Source of the DNA: Arenicellales bacterium
Lineage (GTDB): Bacteria; Pseudomonadota; Gammaproteobacteria; Arenicellales; JAANXG01
Assembly: GCA_030066885.1 (NCBI GenBank)
Contig: JASJAT010000052.1
Coordinates: 1-60,405, forward strand
Length of the DNA: 60,405 nt
Reading direction: 5' to 3'
Shown here: in pieces, positions 38,688 through 50,926 of the stretch
How positions within the stretch are numbered: the first letter of the stretch is position 1
How the letters are laid out: each line of letters starts with the position of its first letter
Program-made: the position numbers and the translations under genes
The notes under the pieces: generated by a model
What the model was told of the DNA's origin: nothing
The model's input: the letters and a program-made list of their open reading frames with translations, nothing else
Databases searched by the model: none

Positions 38688-40123
38688 ATGTCATTCCCGA
38701 GCAGCGGCCACAGCCAACCACTGCCGACGCCGAGAAGCACCGCTGCGATGGCACTCAGCAGTAGCGCGGGCCACTCCTCTCTCGCGATGGCGACCGGGGC
38801 ATCGGGCTGGGAACTTCCAGCGAAAGCCCGCTCCAGTACTCGAAAAACGTAGGCGGCGGCTAACATCGACCCCGTGGCCACGACAATCACCCACAGCCAC
38901 TGACCAAGCCCGAGGGCGCTGGACAGGAGCTGCCACTTGCCCAAAAAGGCGCCGCTGGGGGGCAGGCCGATCAGCGCGACCCCGGCCAGTGCAATCGTGA
39001 AAGTGGTTACAGGCATTCGCTGTGCCATTCCGCCCAGGTTAGAAATCTGGTCATTCCCCGAGCGCTTTTGCACCATCCCGGCAGCAAGAAACAAACCGGC
39101 CTTGGCAAACCCATGGGTCAGGGCCATCAGCACGATGCCCCCGAACAGAACGTCACGCGTCGGCCCCGGTGCAAGCTGGAACAGTAACGCCAGACCGAGA
39201 AAAAGATAGCCCAATTGGGCGACGGTGGAGTAAGCGGCCAACAGCTTAAGCCGTTCCGCCTTGAAGGCCTGCCACGAACCCCAAAGCACCGCAGCCGCGC
39301 CAGGGATCCCGAGCAGCAGACCAGTAGAAGGTGTCAGCAGAGCCGGGAACAGGTCTATCCACAGCCGCATAACCAGGTAGAAACCGGCCTTCACCACCAA
39401 TGCAGACAACACAGCACTGACCGGAGCCGGTGCATTGGCATGCGCCGGCGGCAACCAGAAGTGCAACGGAAACAAGGCTGTCTTCAACAAGAGGCCACCG
39501 GTCATCAGGCACAGCGCCAGCCACGCAATCGGTTCCGATTCGATCTGGGTCGCGATGGCCGGGAGGTCAAGGGTGCCATAGCCGAGGTAGAGGAGCGCCA
39601 CCCCGGCGAGGTAGACCATGGACCCCAGCAACCCAACCAACAGGTAGCGCAGCGCCGCGTCGATCGCGGCACGTTGGCCGCTCAGTGCAGCGAGAGAAAC
39701 CGCGGTCAGTCCAAGGAGCTCTAGGGTCACATATACATTGAACAAGTCGCTGGAGAGCACCAGGGCATTCAGAGCAGCCAGCAGCAACAGCCACATCGGC
39801 CAGAAATGTGCCTTCTCCCGGGGTTGTCCGAAATACCCGGTTGCGTAGACGCTGCTGGCCAAAACCACCAACCCGACGAGCACTAAAAAGACAGCGGAAA
39901 GGATATCGACGCGGAGGGCAATACCCAGCCCTGGCGTCCAGCCACCCATCTCGTGTTGGAGCGCACCGACGACGAGAACTTGGACCAGCGTCAAAACCGC
40001 CGCGACGCTGACAGCGAAGGCTGTCAACATGCCAACGACCTCGCAACGTCGAGGCCACGCGACAGCGATCAGCGCCCCGCAGAGCGGCAGGGCCACAGAA
40101 AGGACCAGCACGTCAACTTCCAT
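38684..40123 (-). CDS. Mrp-type antiporter subunit D/A-like
   Basis: PLHFWLPPAHANAPAPVSAVLSALVVKAG; TLELLGLTAVSLAAL. Confidence 0.9.
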   Translation of the reverse strand: MEVDVLVLSVALPLCGALIAVAWPRRCEVVGMLTAFAVSVAAVLTLVQVLVVGALQHEMGGWTPGLGIALRVDILSAVFLVLVGLVVLASSVYATGYFGQPREKAHFWPMWLLLLAALNALVLSSDLFNVYVTLELLGLTAVSLAALSGQRAAIDAALRYLLVGLLGSMVYLAGVALLYLGYGTLDLPAIATQIESEPIAWLALCLMTGGLLLKTALFPLHFWLPPAHANAPAPVSAVLSALVVKAGFYLVMRLWIDLFPALLTPSTGLLLGIPGAAAVLWGSWQAFKAERLKLLAAYSTVAQLGYLFLGLALLFQLAPGPTRDVLFGGIVLMALTHGFAKAGLFLAAGMVQKRSGNDQISNLGGMAQRMPVTTFTIALAGVALIGLPPSGAFLGKWQLLSSALGLGQWLWVIVVATGSMLAAAYVFRVLERAFAGSSQPDAPVAIAREEWPALLLSAIAAVLLGVGSGWLWPLLGNDI

Positions 40124-40397
40124 CTTTGTCCCTGCGGCGGCGTTCAAGGGCAAGTCCGAGCGCAGTAGCACTTACCGCCACGACAATCCCGGTCAGAACC
40201 AATGCATGCAGTACAGGGTCGGCGGCGGTGTCCGGACCGGTATACGCGGTCGCTATCATCAGCAGGAAGATACCGACCCCCATGATGTTAATGGCAAGAA
40301 GTTTGCGTATGACCTCGGGCTCCAGCAGCGTTGCGCGAAATCCCATTGCCGCCAGAGCGACCCCCGTTAATCCATACAGTACGCCGGTGTCGATCAT
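40113..40397 (-). CDS. mnhC: Na+/H+ antiporter subunit C (NuoK-like)
   Basis: NuoK/MnhC pattern, VLHALVLTGIVVAVSATALGLAL. Confidence 0.85.
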   Translation of the reverse strand: MIDTGVLYGLTGVALAAMGFRATLLEPEVIRKLLAINIMGVGIFLLMIATAYTGPDTAADPVLHALVLTGIVVAVSATALGLALERRRRDKDGS

Positions 40398-41362
40398 GGT
40401 TTGGATCCCGCTGGAGTAATGCGCCTCCGTTCCGGCTCACTTCCGAGATAGCAAAGAATCAACGTTACGGCGATTGCCAAGGTGGCGAACAGCTCGATCA
40501 ACAGAATCAATTCGCCGGCCCATCGCTGCGGATAAGCGAGAAAACCCCGGCCTCCCAGGAACGTCCATAGACCCATCGTCATGAAAATGCCGATGCCGCT
40601 CACCATAAGTACTCGCAAGACCGCTCCGACGGGTAAACCAGCGTGCGCTCTTCCGGCAAGATGCTGAACCACCCCGGCGGCCGCCAGCAAAGCTCCAGCC
40701 TGGAAAGCCCCACCCGGTGCGTGGGCGCCCACCCATAACTGGTAGCCGGCCGTCAGGATCAGCAATGGCACCAGCCAACCCCTCAGGCTGGTGGCGATTG
40801 GATCTACGGTACAATGTGTGGCGCGACCCCCACCGAGTGACAGAATACCTAGCAGCGCCGCAAGCAACACAGCCAGTTCAAGCAAGGTGTCGTAGGCTCG
40901 GAAGTTGAGGAGCACTGCGGTCACCGGGTTGCTGACACCACTAAGCTCGAGTGCGCTTCCGACCTGACCGGCCAGCCGTCCGCTTTGAGTGTCGTTCATG
41001 CCGTAAAGTACAGCCCAGCCGATACCCAATGCCACTAAGGATACGGACACCGTGATTGCAACATTACCCCAGCGCCCTCCCCATCGCATTCCGTTGTTGG
41101 AGACAAGCCTGCTCTCCTCCGATGGTCTGTTACGTAGTGCGGTGAGCAGCAGGGCGCCGGTGAGCCCGGCACCGATTGCGGCTTCGGCCAGTGCAACGTC
41201 GGGCGCTCTCAGTCTAGCCCAGACCAGAGCCGTGACCAGACCGAAAGCGATAAAGAGGATTATTGACTGGCGTAGGCTGCGGGCACGGAGTGCTGCGCCT
41301 GCCAATAGCACAAGGGCAATAACCAATAGGATGTCGAGGAACGACCACGAGAGGGTATTCAT
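40394..41362 (-). CDS. DUF4040 (MbhD-like) + MnhB domain fusion
   Basis: FIAFGLVTALVWARLRAPDVALAEAAIGAGLTGALLLTAL (MbhD) followed by GAHAPGGAFQAGALLAAAGVV (MnhB). Confidence 0.88.
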   Translation of the reverse strand: MNTLSWSFLDILLVIALVLLAGAALRARSLRQSIILFIAFGLVTALVWARLRAPDVALAEAAIGAGLTGALLLTALRNRPSEESRLVSNNGMRWGGRWGNVAITVSVSLVALGIGWAVLYGMNDTQSGRLAGQVGSALELSGVSNPVTAVLLNFRAYDTLLELAVLLAALLGILSLGGGRATHCTVDPIATSLRGWLVPLLILTAGYQLWVGAHAPGGAFQAGALLAAAGVVQHLAGRAHAGLPVGAVLRVLMVSGIGIFMTMGLWTFLGGRGFLAYPQRWAGELILLIELFATLAIAVTLILCYLGSEPERRRITPAGSKP

Positions 41363-41375
41363 GTCAGGGATCCTG

Positions 41376-41648
41376 TTAAGAGCGCCCGGAATACTGGGCA
41401 ATCAACTGGCTAGCAGCGGCGCTGGCGGTCAGCACCAGGATCCAGATCAAGAGCAGTTTAAGCGCTGTTAAAAGGTCATCCGATCGAAGCATAAGGCCTA
41501 GGATTAGCAACCCATGGCCGAGGTTATCCGATTTGGTCAAGGCATGCAGACGGCAGTATAAATCGGGCAGGCGTAACAATCCGATGGTGCCGGAAACGAA
41601 AAAGGCAACGCCCGCCAGGATTAGAAAAGTAGAGATCCAATCAAGCAC
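41376..41648 (-). CDS. mnhG: Na+/H+ antiporter subunit G (likely GTG start)
   Basis: GTIGLLRLPDLYCRLHALTKSDNLGHGLLILGLML. Confidence 0.85.
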   Translation of the reverse strand: MLDWISTFLILAGVAFFVSGTIGLLRLPDLYCRLHALTKSDNLGHGLLILGLMLRSDDLLTALKLLLIWILVLTASAAASQLIAQYSGRS

Positions 41649-41904
41649 GTTCGCTGCCTCCGCTCCGCCGGGTAAACGCAACCACAGCGATTACCGCTAG
41701 CAGAGCAAGCACCAGGGCAACGTCGACAAGCGCGGGCATATCGAGTATTTGCGCGAGCAACAGGATCAACCCGACGCCATTGGTCCCGAGCAACTGAGCG
41801 GTCAACATCCGCTCAACAGAGCTGGTGGATCGGACCATGGGCACCAATCCGACGACCAACGTCGCCGCCATGACCACGCAGGCGAGCATGAGCACGTCAG
41901 GCAT
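41641..41904 (-). CDS. mnhF: Na+/H+ antiporter subunit F
   Basis: Small MnhF-like protein with ...LDMPALVDVALVLALLAVIAVVAFTRR. Confidence 0.8.
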   Translation of the reverse strand: MPDVLMLACVVMAATLVVGLVPMVRSTSSVERMLTAQLLGTNGVGLILLLAQILDMPALVDVALVLALLAVIAVVAFTRRSGGSERA

Positions 41905-42400
41905 GCTGCGGATCCCCTTCCAGCACGAAAACAGCCGCTATAGCTTCCTCGAGTCTCTGAAGTTCCAGTTCAGACTGCGCGTCTGTGTCCAGCACGTGTA
42001 CCGTCAGAACGTCGTCCTGAAACTCCGCTGTTAGCGTACCCGGTAACAGGCTTACGCAGTTTGCAAACAAGATCCTGGGACCTCCGGCGGGTAAACGGCA
42101 GGTATACGTCAGGAAGCCGGGTTGTATTTTAAGTACTGGTGTAAGGGTGCGGCGCGCCACGTCTAGCCCGCCGCGCAACGACTCAAACAGGAAAAAACTG
42201 ACAAAGCCAAGCGCACCTAACAAGGAAACCTTGCGGTTTTCTCTCGGGCCGAGTTCTGTACTCGCCCAGGCCGCCACGACCACGGCCGGCACCCCAATAA
42301 GCCATGAGCTGGTGTCGCCGTCGGAGATGACCACCCAAAGTCCGGCCAATACGAAGCATCGCAGGGCCCAAGACGGCCACAGTTTCAAAGTGGATTTCAT
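41897..42400 (-). CDS. mnhE: Na+/H+ antiporter subunit E
   Basis: CRLPAGGPRILFANCVSLLPGTLTAEFQDDVLTVHVLD. Confidence 0.88.
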   Translation of the reverse strand: MKSTLKLWPSWALRCFVLAGLWVVISDGDTSSWLIGVPAVVVAAWASTELGPRENRKVSLLGALGFVSFFLFESLRGGLDVARRTLTPVLKIQPGFLTYTCRLPAGGPRILFANCVSLLPGTLTAEFQDDVLTVHVLDTDAQSELELQRLEEAIAAVFVLEGDPQHA

Positions 42401-42416
42401 TCTTCTAATACGATTG

Positions 42417-44642
<2,226 letters not shown>

Positions 44643-45060
44643 TCAAGTTGCTCGATTTAAAGTTGTTGACCACCATTAATATTGTTATTACTGCCGTGAA
44701 CGTTCTGTGAACAACTTGGGTGTTTCAATTATGGCTACAAGGATCGTGGATCAGTCCATCCCGATCCTTTGAGGTTCTGCAGTAAGTACGTTGCGGCTGT
44801 TCAGGCTCTAGAGACGTATGACTTGGGTTGGCCGATCCCAAAACAGACTAACCAAACATTTGACGTCGATCACACGCCTTAATAAGAAAAAACCTTTAAA
44901 AATATCCTGTCGCCTTACAAGTTCTTGGTATGACTACCTTCGTTCTTATTTCTCGAAAGTTGTTTTTGCTAGTGTTGAGCGGACTGGTACATTGTTGTAT
45001 TTCAAATTAGGCTCGTACAGTAGACGTTTCAATTTGGTTTGTTAGAGGATAGTTACACAA

Positions 45061-45960
45061 ATGAATAACCTGAATCTCAAGCACCTCCGCTATTTCTGGG
45101 TTGTGGCCAGTCGGGGATCGATCACCAGCGCCAGCGAAGTCCTGCATCTGACGCCACAAACGATCAGCGGCCAGCTACGCGTGCTCGAGGAGAGTATAGG
45201 TGCCAAGGTGTTCGAGAAATCGGGGCGTAACCTTGTACTCACCGATACCGGACGCACGGTGTTTTCCTATGCAGACGAAATATTCCGGCTGACCGGTGAA
45301 CTCCAGGATCTCCTCGAGGGCCGCCCGGCCAACAGAGGACTGGTGCTTGATGTTGGAATATCCAATATTGTGCCGAAACTGCTGGCCTATCGTGTTCTCG
45401 AACCGGTGATGCACATGGAGGAGAAGGTCCGGCTGATTTGCCATGAGGCACCGCTCGTTGACTTACTGGCCGATCTCTCGGTGCACAAGCTTGATCTCGT
45501 ACTGGCCGACAGCCCGGTCAGCCCCGTATTCAACGTCAAAGCGTATAACCACGTGTTAGGTGAATCCGGTACCAGTTTTTTTGTAAGTGGCCGAAACGCG
45601 GCGCGTTACAGCAAAGGATTTCCGGGGTCTCTCGACGGCGCGCCTATGCTGATGCCGACCAGTGGCAGCAGCTTTCGGCGGACGCTGGACCAATGGCTCG
45701 AGCGTGAAGGCATTCAACCCCTGATCGTTGCTGAATTCGAAGACAGGGCTCTGATGAAGGCATTCGGTGAGGCCGGTGCGGGTGTGTTCACGTCACCCAC
45801 AGCCGTTGAAGAGGACGTCAAGGCTAAATATAGTGTACACGTGATCGCCCGGGTTGAAGATCTACACGAGAGGTTCTATGCCATCTCCACCGAGCGCCGT
45901 ATTAAACATCCAGCAGTAGCAACGATCACGACCGCCGCTAGGAAGGATTTGTTCAAATAG
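45061..45960 (+). CDS. LysR-family transcriptional regulator, NhaR-like
   Basis: LNLKHLRYFWVVASRGSITSASEVLHLTPQTISGQLRVLEESIGAKVFEK helix-turn-helix. Confidence 0.85.
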   Translation: MNNLNLKHLRYFWVVASRGSITSASEVLHLTPQTISGQLRVLEESIGAKVFEKSGRNLVLTDTGRTVFSYADEIFRLTGELQDLLEGRPANRGLVLDVGISNIVPKLLAYRVLEPVMHMEEKVRLICHEAPLVDLLADLSVHKLDLVLADSPVSPVFNVKAYNHVLGESGTSFFVSGRNAARYSKGFPGSLDGAPMLMPTSGSSFRRTLDQWLEREGIQPLIVAEFEDRALMKAFGEAGAGVFTSPTAVEEDVKAKYSVHVIARVEDLHERFYAISTERRIKHPAVATITTAARKDLFK

Positions 45961-46244
45961 CCGAAAACCTATAATCGAAAATTAGCCTATTCATTTCGAA
46001 TAGTATAGTGGCCACGACATATACCGGTGGACAGGGATGCTCGAAAGCCTCAGAACCGCAGCAGGTTAGATCTTGAAAAGAGTTCCAAAAGCCTTTAGTG
46101 ACTTTTTAAAACACGACATGGCGGCGTTTCATCCTATCTCGTTAAACTAAAAATGAACGAAAGCTATATAAACGGCGAAACCAAGTTTACGGAGAGAAAT
46201 TCGTTACTCGATTTGAAGTTTTGCCCCTGAGGTATCGGTGTAGT

Positions 46245-46312
46245 ACTTCGAAATTTTCTTAATATCAGTATACATAAATCGACTTATCGGAATGGTGGTT
46301 CACCCCTACAAT
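46245..46312 (+). promoter_or_regulatory. Conserved promoter element copy 2: TTCGAA box + ATAAATCGACTTATCGGAAT + -10 TACAAT
   Basis: 20-nt block identical to 33438-33457, same 29-nt offset to ACTTCGAA and same 17-bp spacer. Confidence 0.65.
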
Positions 46313-46344
46313 GGAGCCTATCTAAATCAAACTCGGAGTTAAAA

Positions 46345-46446
46345 ATGAACTACTTGGAAGATCGCAGAATTGACCGTAACGATGTTAAGAGTGGCTGGAT
46401 CTTATTAGCCATGGTAAAACTGGGTTTCGTGGCACTGACACTTTAA
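46345..46446 (+). CDS. Microprotein B (33 aa), single hydrophobic C-terminal segment
   Basis: MNYLEDRRIDRNDVKSGWILLAMVKLGFVALTL*; paralogous to 29778..29897; GGAG RBS. Confidence 0.7.
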   Translation: MNYLEDRRIDRNDVKSGWILLAMVKLGFVALTL

Positions 46447-46481
46447 GTACCGAACCGAAATTCCGTGATATAAGCCTTGAC

Positions 46482-47528
46482 TCACGTAGCTGACGAGTGT
46501 AGCTCGACGATATCGCCGTCGGCCACCGGATGGTCAGGGCCGACCTGTTGGCCTTCGAACTGACCACTCTCGCCCCACACCCGGGCAAATCGAAGCGTGG
46601 CGGCGATGTCCTTGTGCACGAGTTTGGCGACGTCGATGACGGTGTCACCGCGACGTACAGTGAACGGTCGTTCGGTGTCGGCAGACTTGCCAGGTATTTT
46701 ACTGTAGACACGCACAATACCTAGTCCCTTGAACAGGAGCTCAATCAACTCCTCCAGTCCTTGTCCAGTTTTGACGGACGTGGCAATCGCCGGGTAGTCC
46801 ACACCGAGCAATTCCTCGAGTGCGTCCAGTTCCCCGGGGTGGGGGTCGAGATCGCACTTGGAGGCCACCAGTACAGTCGGCAGCCGAATCAGGAATGGAT
46901 CGTCGAGGATCTCGTCCTCCTCCGCCGGTGCCGAGGCTACGATTCCGCCCTCGAGCCATGGCCAGTGCTCTTCCAGGACGATCTGACGCTCGGCAAGCCG
47001 CTCGCGAACGGCCGCCACGTGATCCACACACTCCGGTTCGTTCAAGTCCACCACCAGCAACGCGGCGTCAGCAGGCTGTAGTGTGTTGACAATCCATGGC
47101 TCCATGAAATCACGGGAGACGGGCGGTAGGTCCACGAGCTGTAGATTGATGTCGTGGCAAGGGATCATCCCTGGTACTGGCAACTTGGTGGTATAGGGAT
47201 ACGGACCGACATCGGTGTGGGAACCCGTCAACTTCGTGTGCAGACTCGATTTGCCAGCATTGGGCGGGCCAAGCATGGCAATCTGTGCGGCACCCTCGGG
47301 GCGCACCGTGTAGCTTGGCCCTTTGCGCCCACCCTTCTTGGGAGCCGCCAGTTCCTCGTTGAGTTGTTTGATGCGGGTCTTGATTTCAGCCTGGAGATGC
47401 TCCGTGCCTTTGTGTTTGGGGATGGTACGCAGCATTTCTCGCAGGCAATCGAGACGTTCGCGATTACTTCGTGCCTCGCGAAATGCCTGTTCGGCTTTCT
47501 TATAGTCGGCGGTAACGTTTGTCGGCAA
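46482..47528 (-). CDS. Obg/DRG-like GTPase with TGS domain
   Basis: GPPNAGKSSL P-loop, DLPPVSRDF, SKCD; C-terminal TGS-like FTVRRGDTVIDVAKLVHKDIA. Confidence 0.88.
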   Translation of the reverse strand: MPTNVTADYKKAEQAFREARSNRERLDCLREMLRTIPKHKGTEHLQAEIKTRIKQLNEELAAPKKGGRKGPSYTVRPEGAAQIAMLGPPNAGKSSLHTKLTGSHTDVGPYPYTTKLPVPGMIPCHDINLQLVDLPPVSRDFMEPWIVNTLQPADAALLVVDLNEPECVDHVAAVRERLAERQIVLEEHWPWLEGGIVASAPAEEDEILDDPFLIRLPTVLVASKCDLDPHPGELDALEELLGVDYPAIATSVKTGQGLEELIELLFKGLGIVRVYSKIPGKSADTERPFTVRRGDTVIDVAKLVHKDIAATLRFARVWGESGQFEGQQVGPDHPVADGDIVELHSSAT

Positions 47529-47613
47529 GGGATATCGTTCCTAACCGCACCACTAGAAATTAAACTTGATGAGCATGGATTACAAATGGTCTGCCTTCAC
47601 CGTTAGATTCTCA

Positions 47614-47817
47614 TCAAACCCCCGAGAACACAATGTTTTCGACCGCTTTAACCGAAGGTCTTGCGTAAAGGCTAGCGCCGACCGAACCGTCAAATGTGCG
47701 GAGCGTATCGAATACAGCATCACCATAGACAAAACCTCTATCGTGTATGCTGATCACTGCACGGCTTTCCGGAACAATTTCGCCGTTAACGTAGGCCTTG
47801 CGTTCGATGGTGGCCAT
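47614..47817 (-). pseudogene. N-terminal remnant of a class IV aminotransferase (ilvE/dat-like)
   Basis: MATIERKAYVNGEIVPESRAVISIHDRGFVYGDAVFDTLRTFDG, then sequence diverges and stops at 67 aa. Confidence 0.8.
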
Positions 47818-47961
47818 GCGTACCTCAAGAGTCTCGGTTTGAATAACTTAACTCAGGTATTTTCAATCTAATAAAACACGAACGACATCACGGAGTATTG
47901 AACCTATAATAACTGTGGGAAGCCTTCACACCATGGCCCACACTCTAATGAAACCAAACGC

Positions 47962-48633
47962 ATGAGCCAGATCGATTATCAACAACTTCGACACATCATG
48001 TTGGAGATTATAAAAGCATATGCCGAGGCATCGTGCGATGTAACCGGACGCGACAGTGTCGATGCCGAAGTTATGCGGATTATGGGCGAAGTCCCCCGCC
48101 ACGAGTTTGTCCTGGAGGAATTTAAGAACTTCGGATATGCAGACGATCCATTGCCAATCGGATACGAGAAAACCACCTCCCAACCTTTCATCGTCGCTTT
48201 AATGCTCGACCTGCTAAACGTGAAGGCCGACGACACTGTACTGGAAATAGGTACGGGTTTAGGTTACCAGGCAGGGATCTTGAGCCAGCTTGCCTCACAT
48301 GTGTACTCGATGGAAATTATTGAAGAGCTAGCAAGCGACGCAATTGAACGTCTAGACCGGTTCGGCTATGCAAATGTCGACGTTCGAATAGGAAACGGTT
48401 TCTATGGGTGGTCTGAACACGCGCCGTTCGACAAGATCGTGGTTGCGGCGGCACCAGAACAAATACCACCACCACTGATCGAACAACTCAAACCCGGGGG
48501 CCGCATGGTGATGCCTTTAGGTCCTGCCGGTGAGAAACAACAGCTCGTGCTGATCAACAAGGATTTATACGGCGAAGTGAGTGTAGAAAACAAGCTTCCT
48601 GTAGAGTTCGCACCAATGGTGATAGCACACTAA
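47962..48633 (+). CDS. pcm: Protein-L-isoaspartate O-methyltransferase
   Basis: Motif VLEIGTGLGYQAGILSQLASHVYSMEI, PIGYEKTTSQPFIVALM. Confidence 0.9.
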   Translation: MSQIDYQQLRHIMLEIIKAYAEASCDVTGRDSVDAEVMRIMGEVPRHEFVLEEFKNFGYADDPLPIGYEKTTSQPFIVALMLDLLNVKADDTVLEIGTGLGYQAGILSQLASHVYSMEIIEELASDAIERLDRFGYANVDVRIGNGFYGWSEHAPFDKIVVAAAPEQIPPPLIEQLKPGGRMVMPLGPAGEKQQLVLINKDLYGEVSVENKLPVEFAPMVIAH

Positions 48634-48639
48634 CGGGGA

Positions 48640-49395
48640 TTAACTCGCCTGCTGCGTTGGTCGGATCAGGATGTCGTGGATCTGCATATGTGCGGGTGCT
48701 TCGAGCAGGTAACAGACCGCGTCCGCAATATCCTCGGGGTTAAGCACCTGAAAAGCGGTATAGATTTCCTTTGCCTTGTCTTCACTGCCGTGGAACAGAC
48801 TTGCAAACTCGGTTTCGACCAAACCCGGGCTGACCGATCCGATCCGGATCATGGAATTCTGCTCGCGTAACTCCATGCGAAGTGACTCCGTCAGCGCTCT
48901 GACCGCGTGCTTGCTGGCCGAGTACATGCCGGTGCTGTGTGGAACCCGGTGCCCCGCCATCGAGGAGACATGGACGATGTGCCCGCTGCGAGAAGCCTTT
49001 GTCATCTGCATGACGGCTTCGCGAGTGGCGATACACAACGCCAGAACATTGACTTCCAGCATTTCACGCCACAGATTCGTGTCCCCCGAGGACAACGGTG
49101 ACTTGTAGCCCAGCCCGGCATTGTTCACTAACACGTCCAACGGACCAAGTGCTGACTGGATCCGGGCGAAAGCATCAACGATTTCGGTTTCCTTTCGCAT
49201 GTCAACAACCAGTGGCAGGCAGGGATTCTGCAACTGGTCAGCAAGTCTTCTTAGCCGGTCCTCGCGCCGGGCGCAAAACGCCACATGTGCTCCACGTGCA
49301 TCGAGCTCCCTGACGATCGCGGCGCCGATTCCTGATGATCCTCCGGTTACAAATGCAGTTTTACCGGAAAGGCTGCTGTTTTCCCGGACATTCAT
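48640..49395 (-). CDS. SDR family oxidoreductase
   Basis: TGGSSGIG, NNAG, YSASK. Confidence 0.9.
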   Translation of the reverse strand: MNVRENSSLSGKTAFVTGGSSGIGAAIVRELDARGAHVAFCARREDRLRRLADQLQNPCLPLVVDMRKETEIVDAFARIQSALGPLDVLVNNAGLGYKSPLSSGDTNLWREMLEVNVLALCIATREAVMQMTKASRSGHIVHVSSMAGHRVPHSTGMYSASKHAVRALTESLRMELREQNSMIRIGSVSPGLVETEFASLFHGSEDKAKEIYTAFQVLNPEDIADAVCYLLEAPAHMQIHDILIRPTQQAS

Positions 49396-49642
49396 CAGCT
49401 AGGTTCGAACGCAAAGACCATATCGATTTACCTTCCAATATCAGTAAGACGGGGTTCGTTTCGGTGAGGTATTTCAGTTCACCAAATACCTAAACCGCAT
49501 CAGTGGATTGTGTATTGTAGCCAGGCTCGTGCGCCAAGAGAAAGGCGCTCTATACCACACATACCGTAACAGAGTTTGTTCAGGACCTTCTCGATTCTTG
49601 CGGAAGCGAATTCAGAGTAGTCCTCCTCCAGTACGGTGAATC

Positions 49643-50899
49643 TTATCGAAGCAAATCCTCTTCAAAAGGAAACCGTGACAATAATTCCGTGCCATGTTCC
49701 GTGATGAGTACCTGTTCCTCCAATTTTACGCCTTCGTGACCACCTTCTTCACCGATGTAACTTTCCACACAAATAGTCATACCCGGGAGAATAACTCCAT
49801 CATAACCCGCATCTGCGAAGTCCGCGCGATGGTATAAATAAGGATACTCGCCGGTCATACCGACACCATGAGACGAGAGATAGTAGCGGTTAGCAAAGTA
49901 CTTCCCGGGGATATCCCACGCCTTGTCCGCGTATTCGCGAAAACTCAACCCCGGCCCCAAAATACCAATATTGTGGTGCACCTGCTCGTGGGCAACTTTA
50001 TACAGGGTCTTTTGCAACTCTGTTGGTTTCGCGGGACCCACGTGAAACGTGCGCGAGAAATCCGAATAATATCCATGGCAACCGACAACATCAGTGTCTA
50101 GTGCAATCAGTTCATTCTCACCGATGATTTTATTCGCCGACTCCTGAAACCAGGGGTTCGTACGTTCTCCAGAATTTAGCAATCGAGTTTCACAATAATC
50201 CCCATTAAGTGCAATAACCGACTGGTGCAATACAGACCACAATTCATTCTCAGTTATGCCCGGACGAATAGCCTGGCGTAATTTACTTACCCCAGCCTCT
50301 GTGGCTCGCAGTGAGGCAATTACGCATTTAATCTCTTCATCCGACTTGATGCAGCGTGCCATTTCTATCGGTTCTTGGGCGTCGACCAATTTCGAACCCA
50401 GCTCCGCCAAAGCCAATGCCGCACCCGCATTCATGCGTTCAATCCCAACGATTGTTTTTGCCCCAACCAACTCTGTAATAGTCGATAAGATTTCTTTAGC
50501 CCAATTGCGCTCTCGTGCAGAAATACCTGGGCCCGCGGCCACAAAGCTCGCCGTCTTTGCCGGCCGCACCTCGTCTACAGTTTCGAAACCCTCCGCCAAA
50601 TGAAGACAGCCTGTGAATTCGTACAGGATTGTCCGAGCATCAGTGACTAATAAGTAGCGAGACGGCGTATTACGCGAAGAAAATATTTGCATATTACGCG
50701 TGCCAGTGGTGTATCGAATATTCACCGGGTCCGAAACGATAAGCGCGCCGATGTCTCGCTTCTTCATCTCCTCCCGGACACGGCTCAGACGGTAAAGCCT
50801 TACCGCTCGCATATCGATGCCTTTGCTTTCCGGTGCACTATCAAGCAATGCTATCCCGGATAGGTTGGATCGGCCCGAATGCCAGTCAAGTTCTGTCAT
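49643..50899 (-). CDS. M24 family metallohydrolase, DddP-like
   Basis: ETRLLNSGERTNPWFQE, DTDVVGCHGYYSDFSRTF, HGVGMTGEYP, MTICVESYIGEEGGHEGVKLEEQVLIT. Confidence 0.75.
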   Translation of the reverse strand: MTELDWHSGRSNLSGIALLDSAPESKGIDMRAVRLYRLSRVREEMKKRDIGALIVSDPVNIRYTTGTRNMQIFSSRNTPSRYLLVTDARTILYEFTGCLHLAEGFETVDEVRPAKTASFVAAGPGISARERNWAKEILSTITELVGAKTIVGIERMNAGAALALAELGSKLVDAQEPIEMARCIKSDEEIKCVIASLRATEAGVSKLRQAIRPGITENELWSVLHQSVIALNGDYCETRLLNSGERTNPWFQESANKIIGENELIALDTDVVGCHGYYSDFSRTFHVGPAKPTELQKTLYKVAHEQVHHNIGILGPGLSFREYADKAWDIPGKYFANRYYLSSHGVGMTGEYPYLYHRADFADAGYDGVILPGMTICVESYIGEEGGHEGVKLEEQVLITEHGTELLSRFPFEEDLLR

Positions 50900-50926
50900 A
50901 AGGTTTTCCCAAGTTTTTTAATCGCA

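Noticed and set aside
39215-40058. 169-aa and 163-aa ORFs across the Mrp subunit gene
   Set aside because: Out-of-frame translations of a membrane subunit with clear family motifs
44643-44660. CTCGATTTAAAG upstream of katG as a third copy of the AAATCGACTTATCGGAAT element
   Set aside because: Only a partial match; spacing and TTCGAA box are missing
46154-46231. 25-aa ORF MNESYINGETKFTERNSLLDLKFCP
   Set aside because: Too short, no RBS or paralogue
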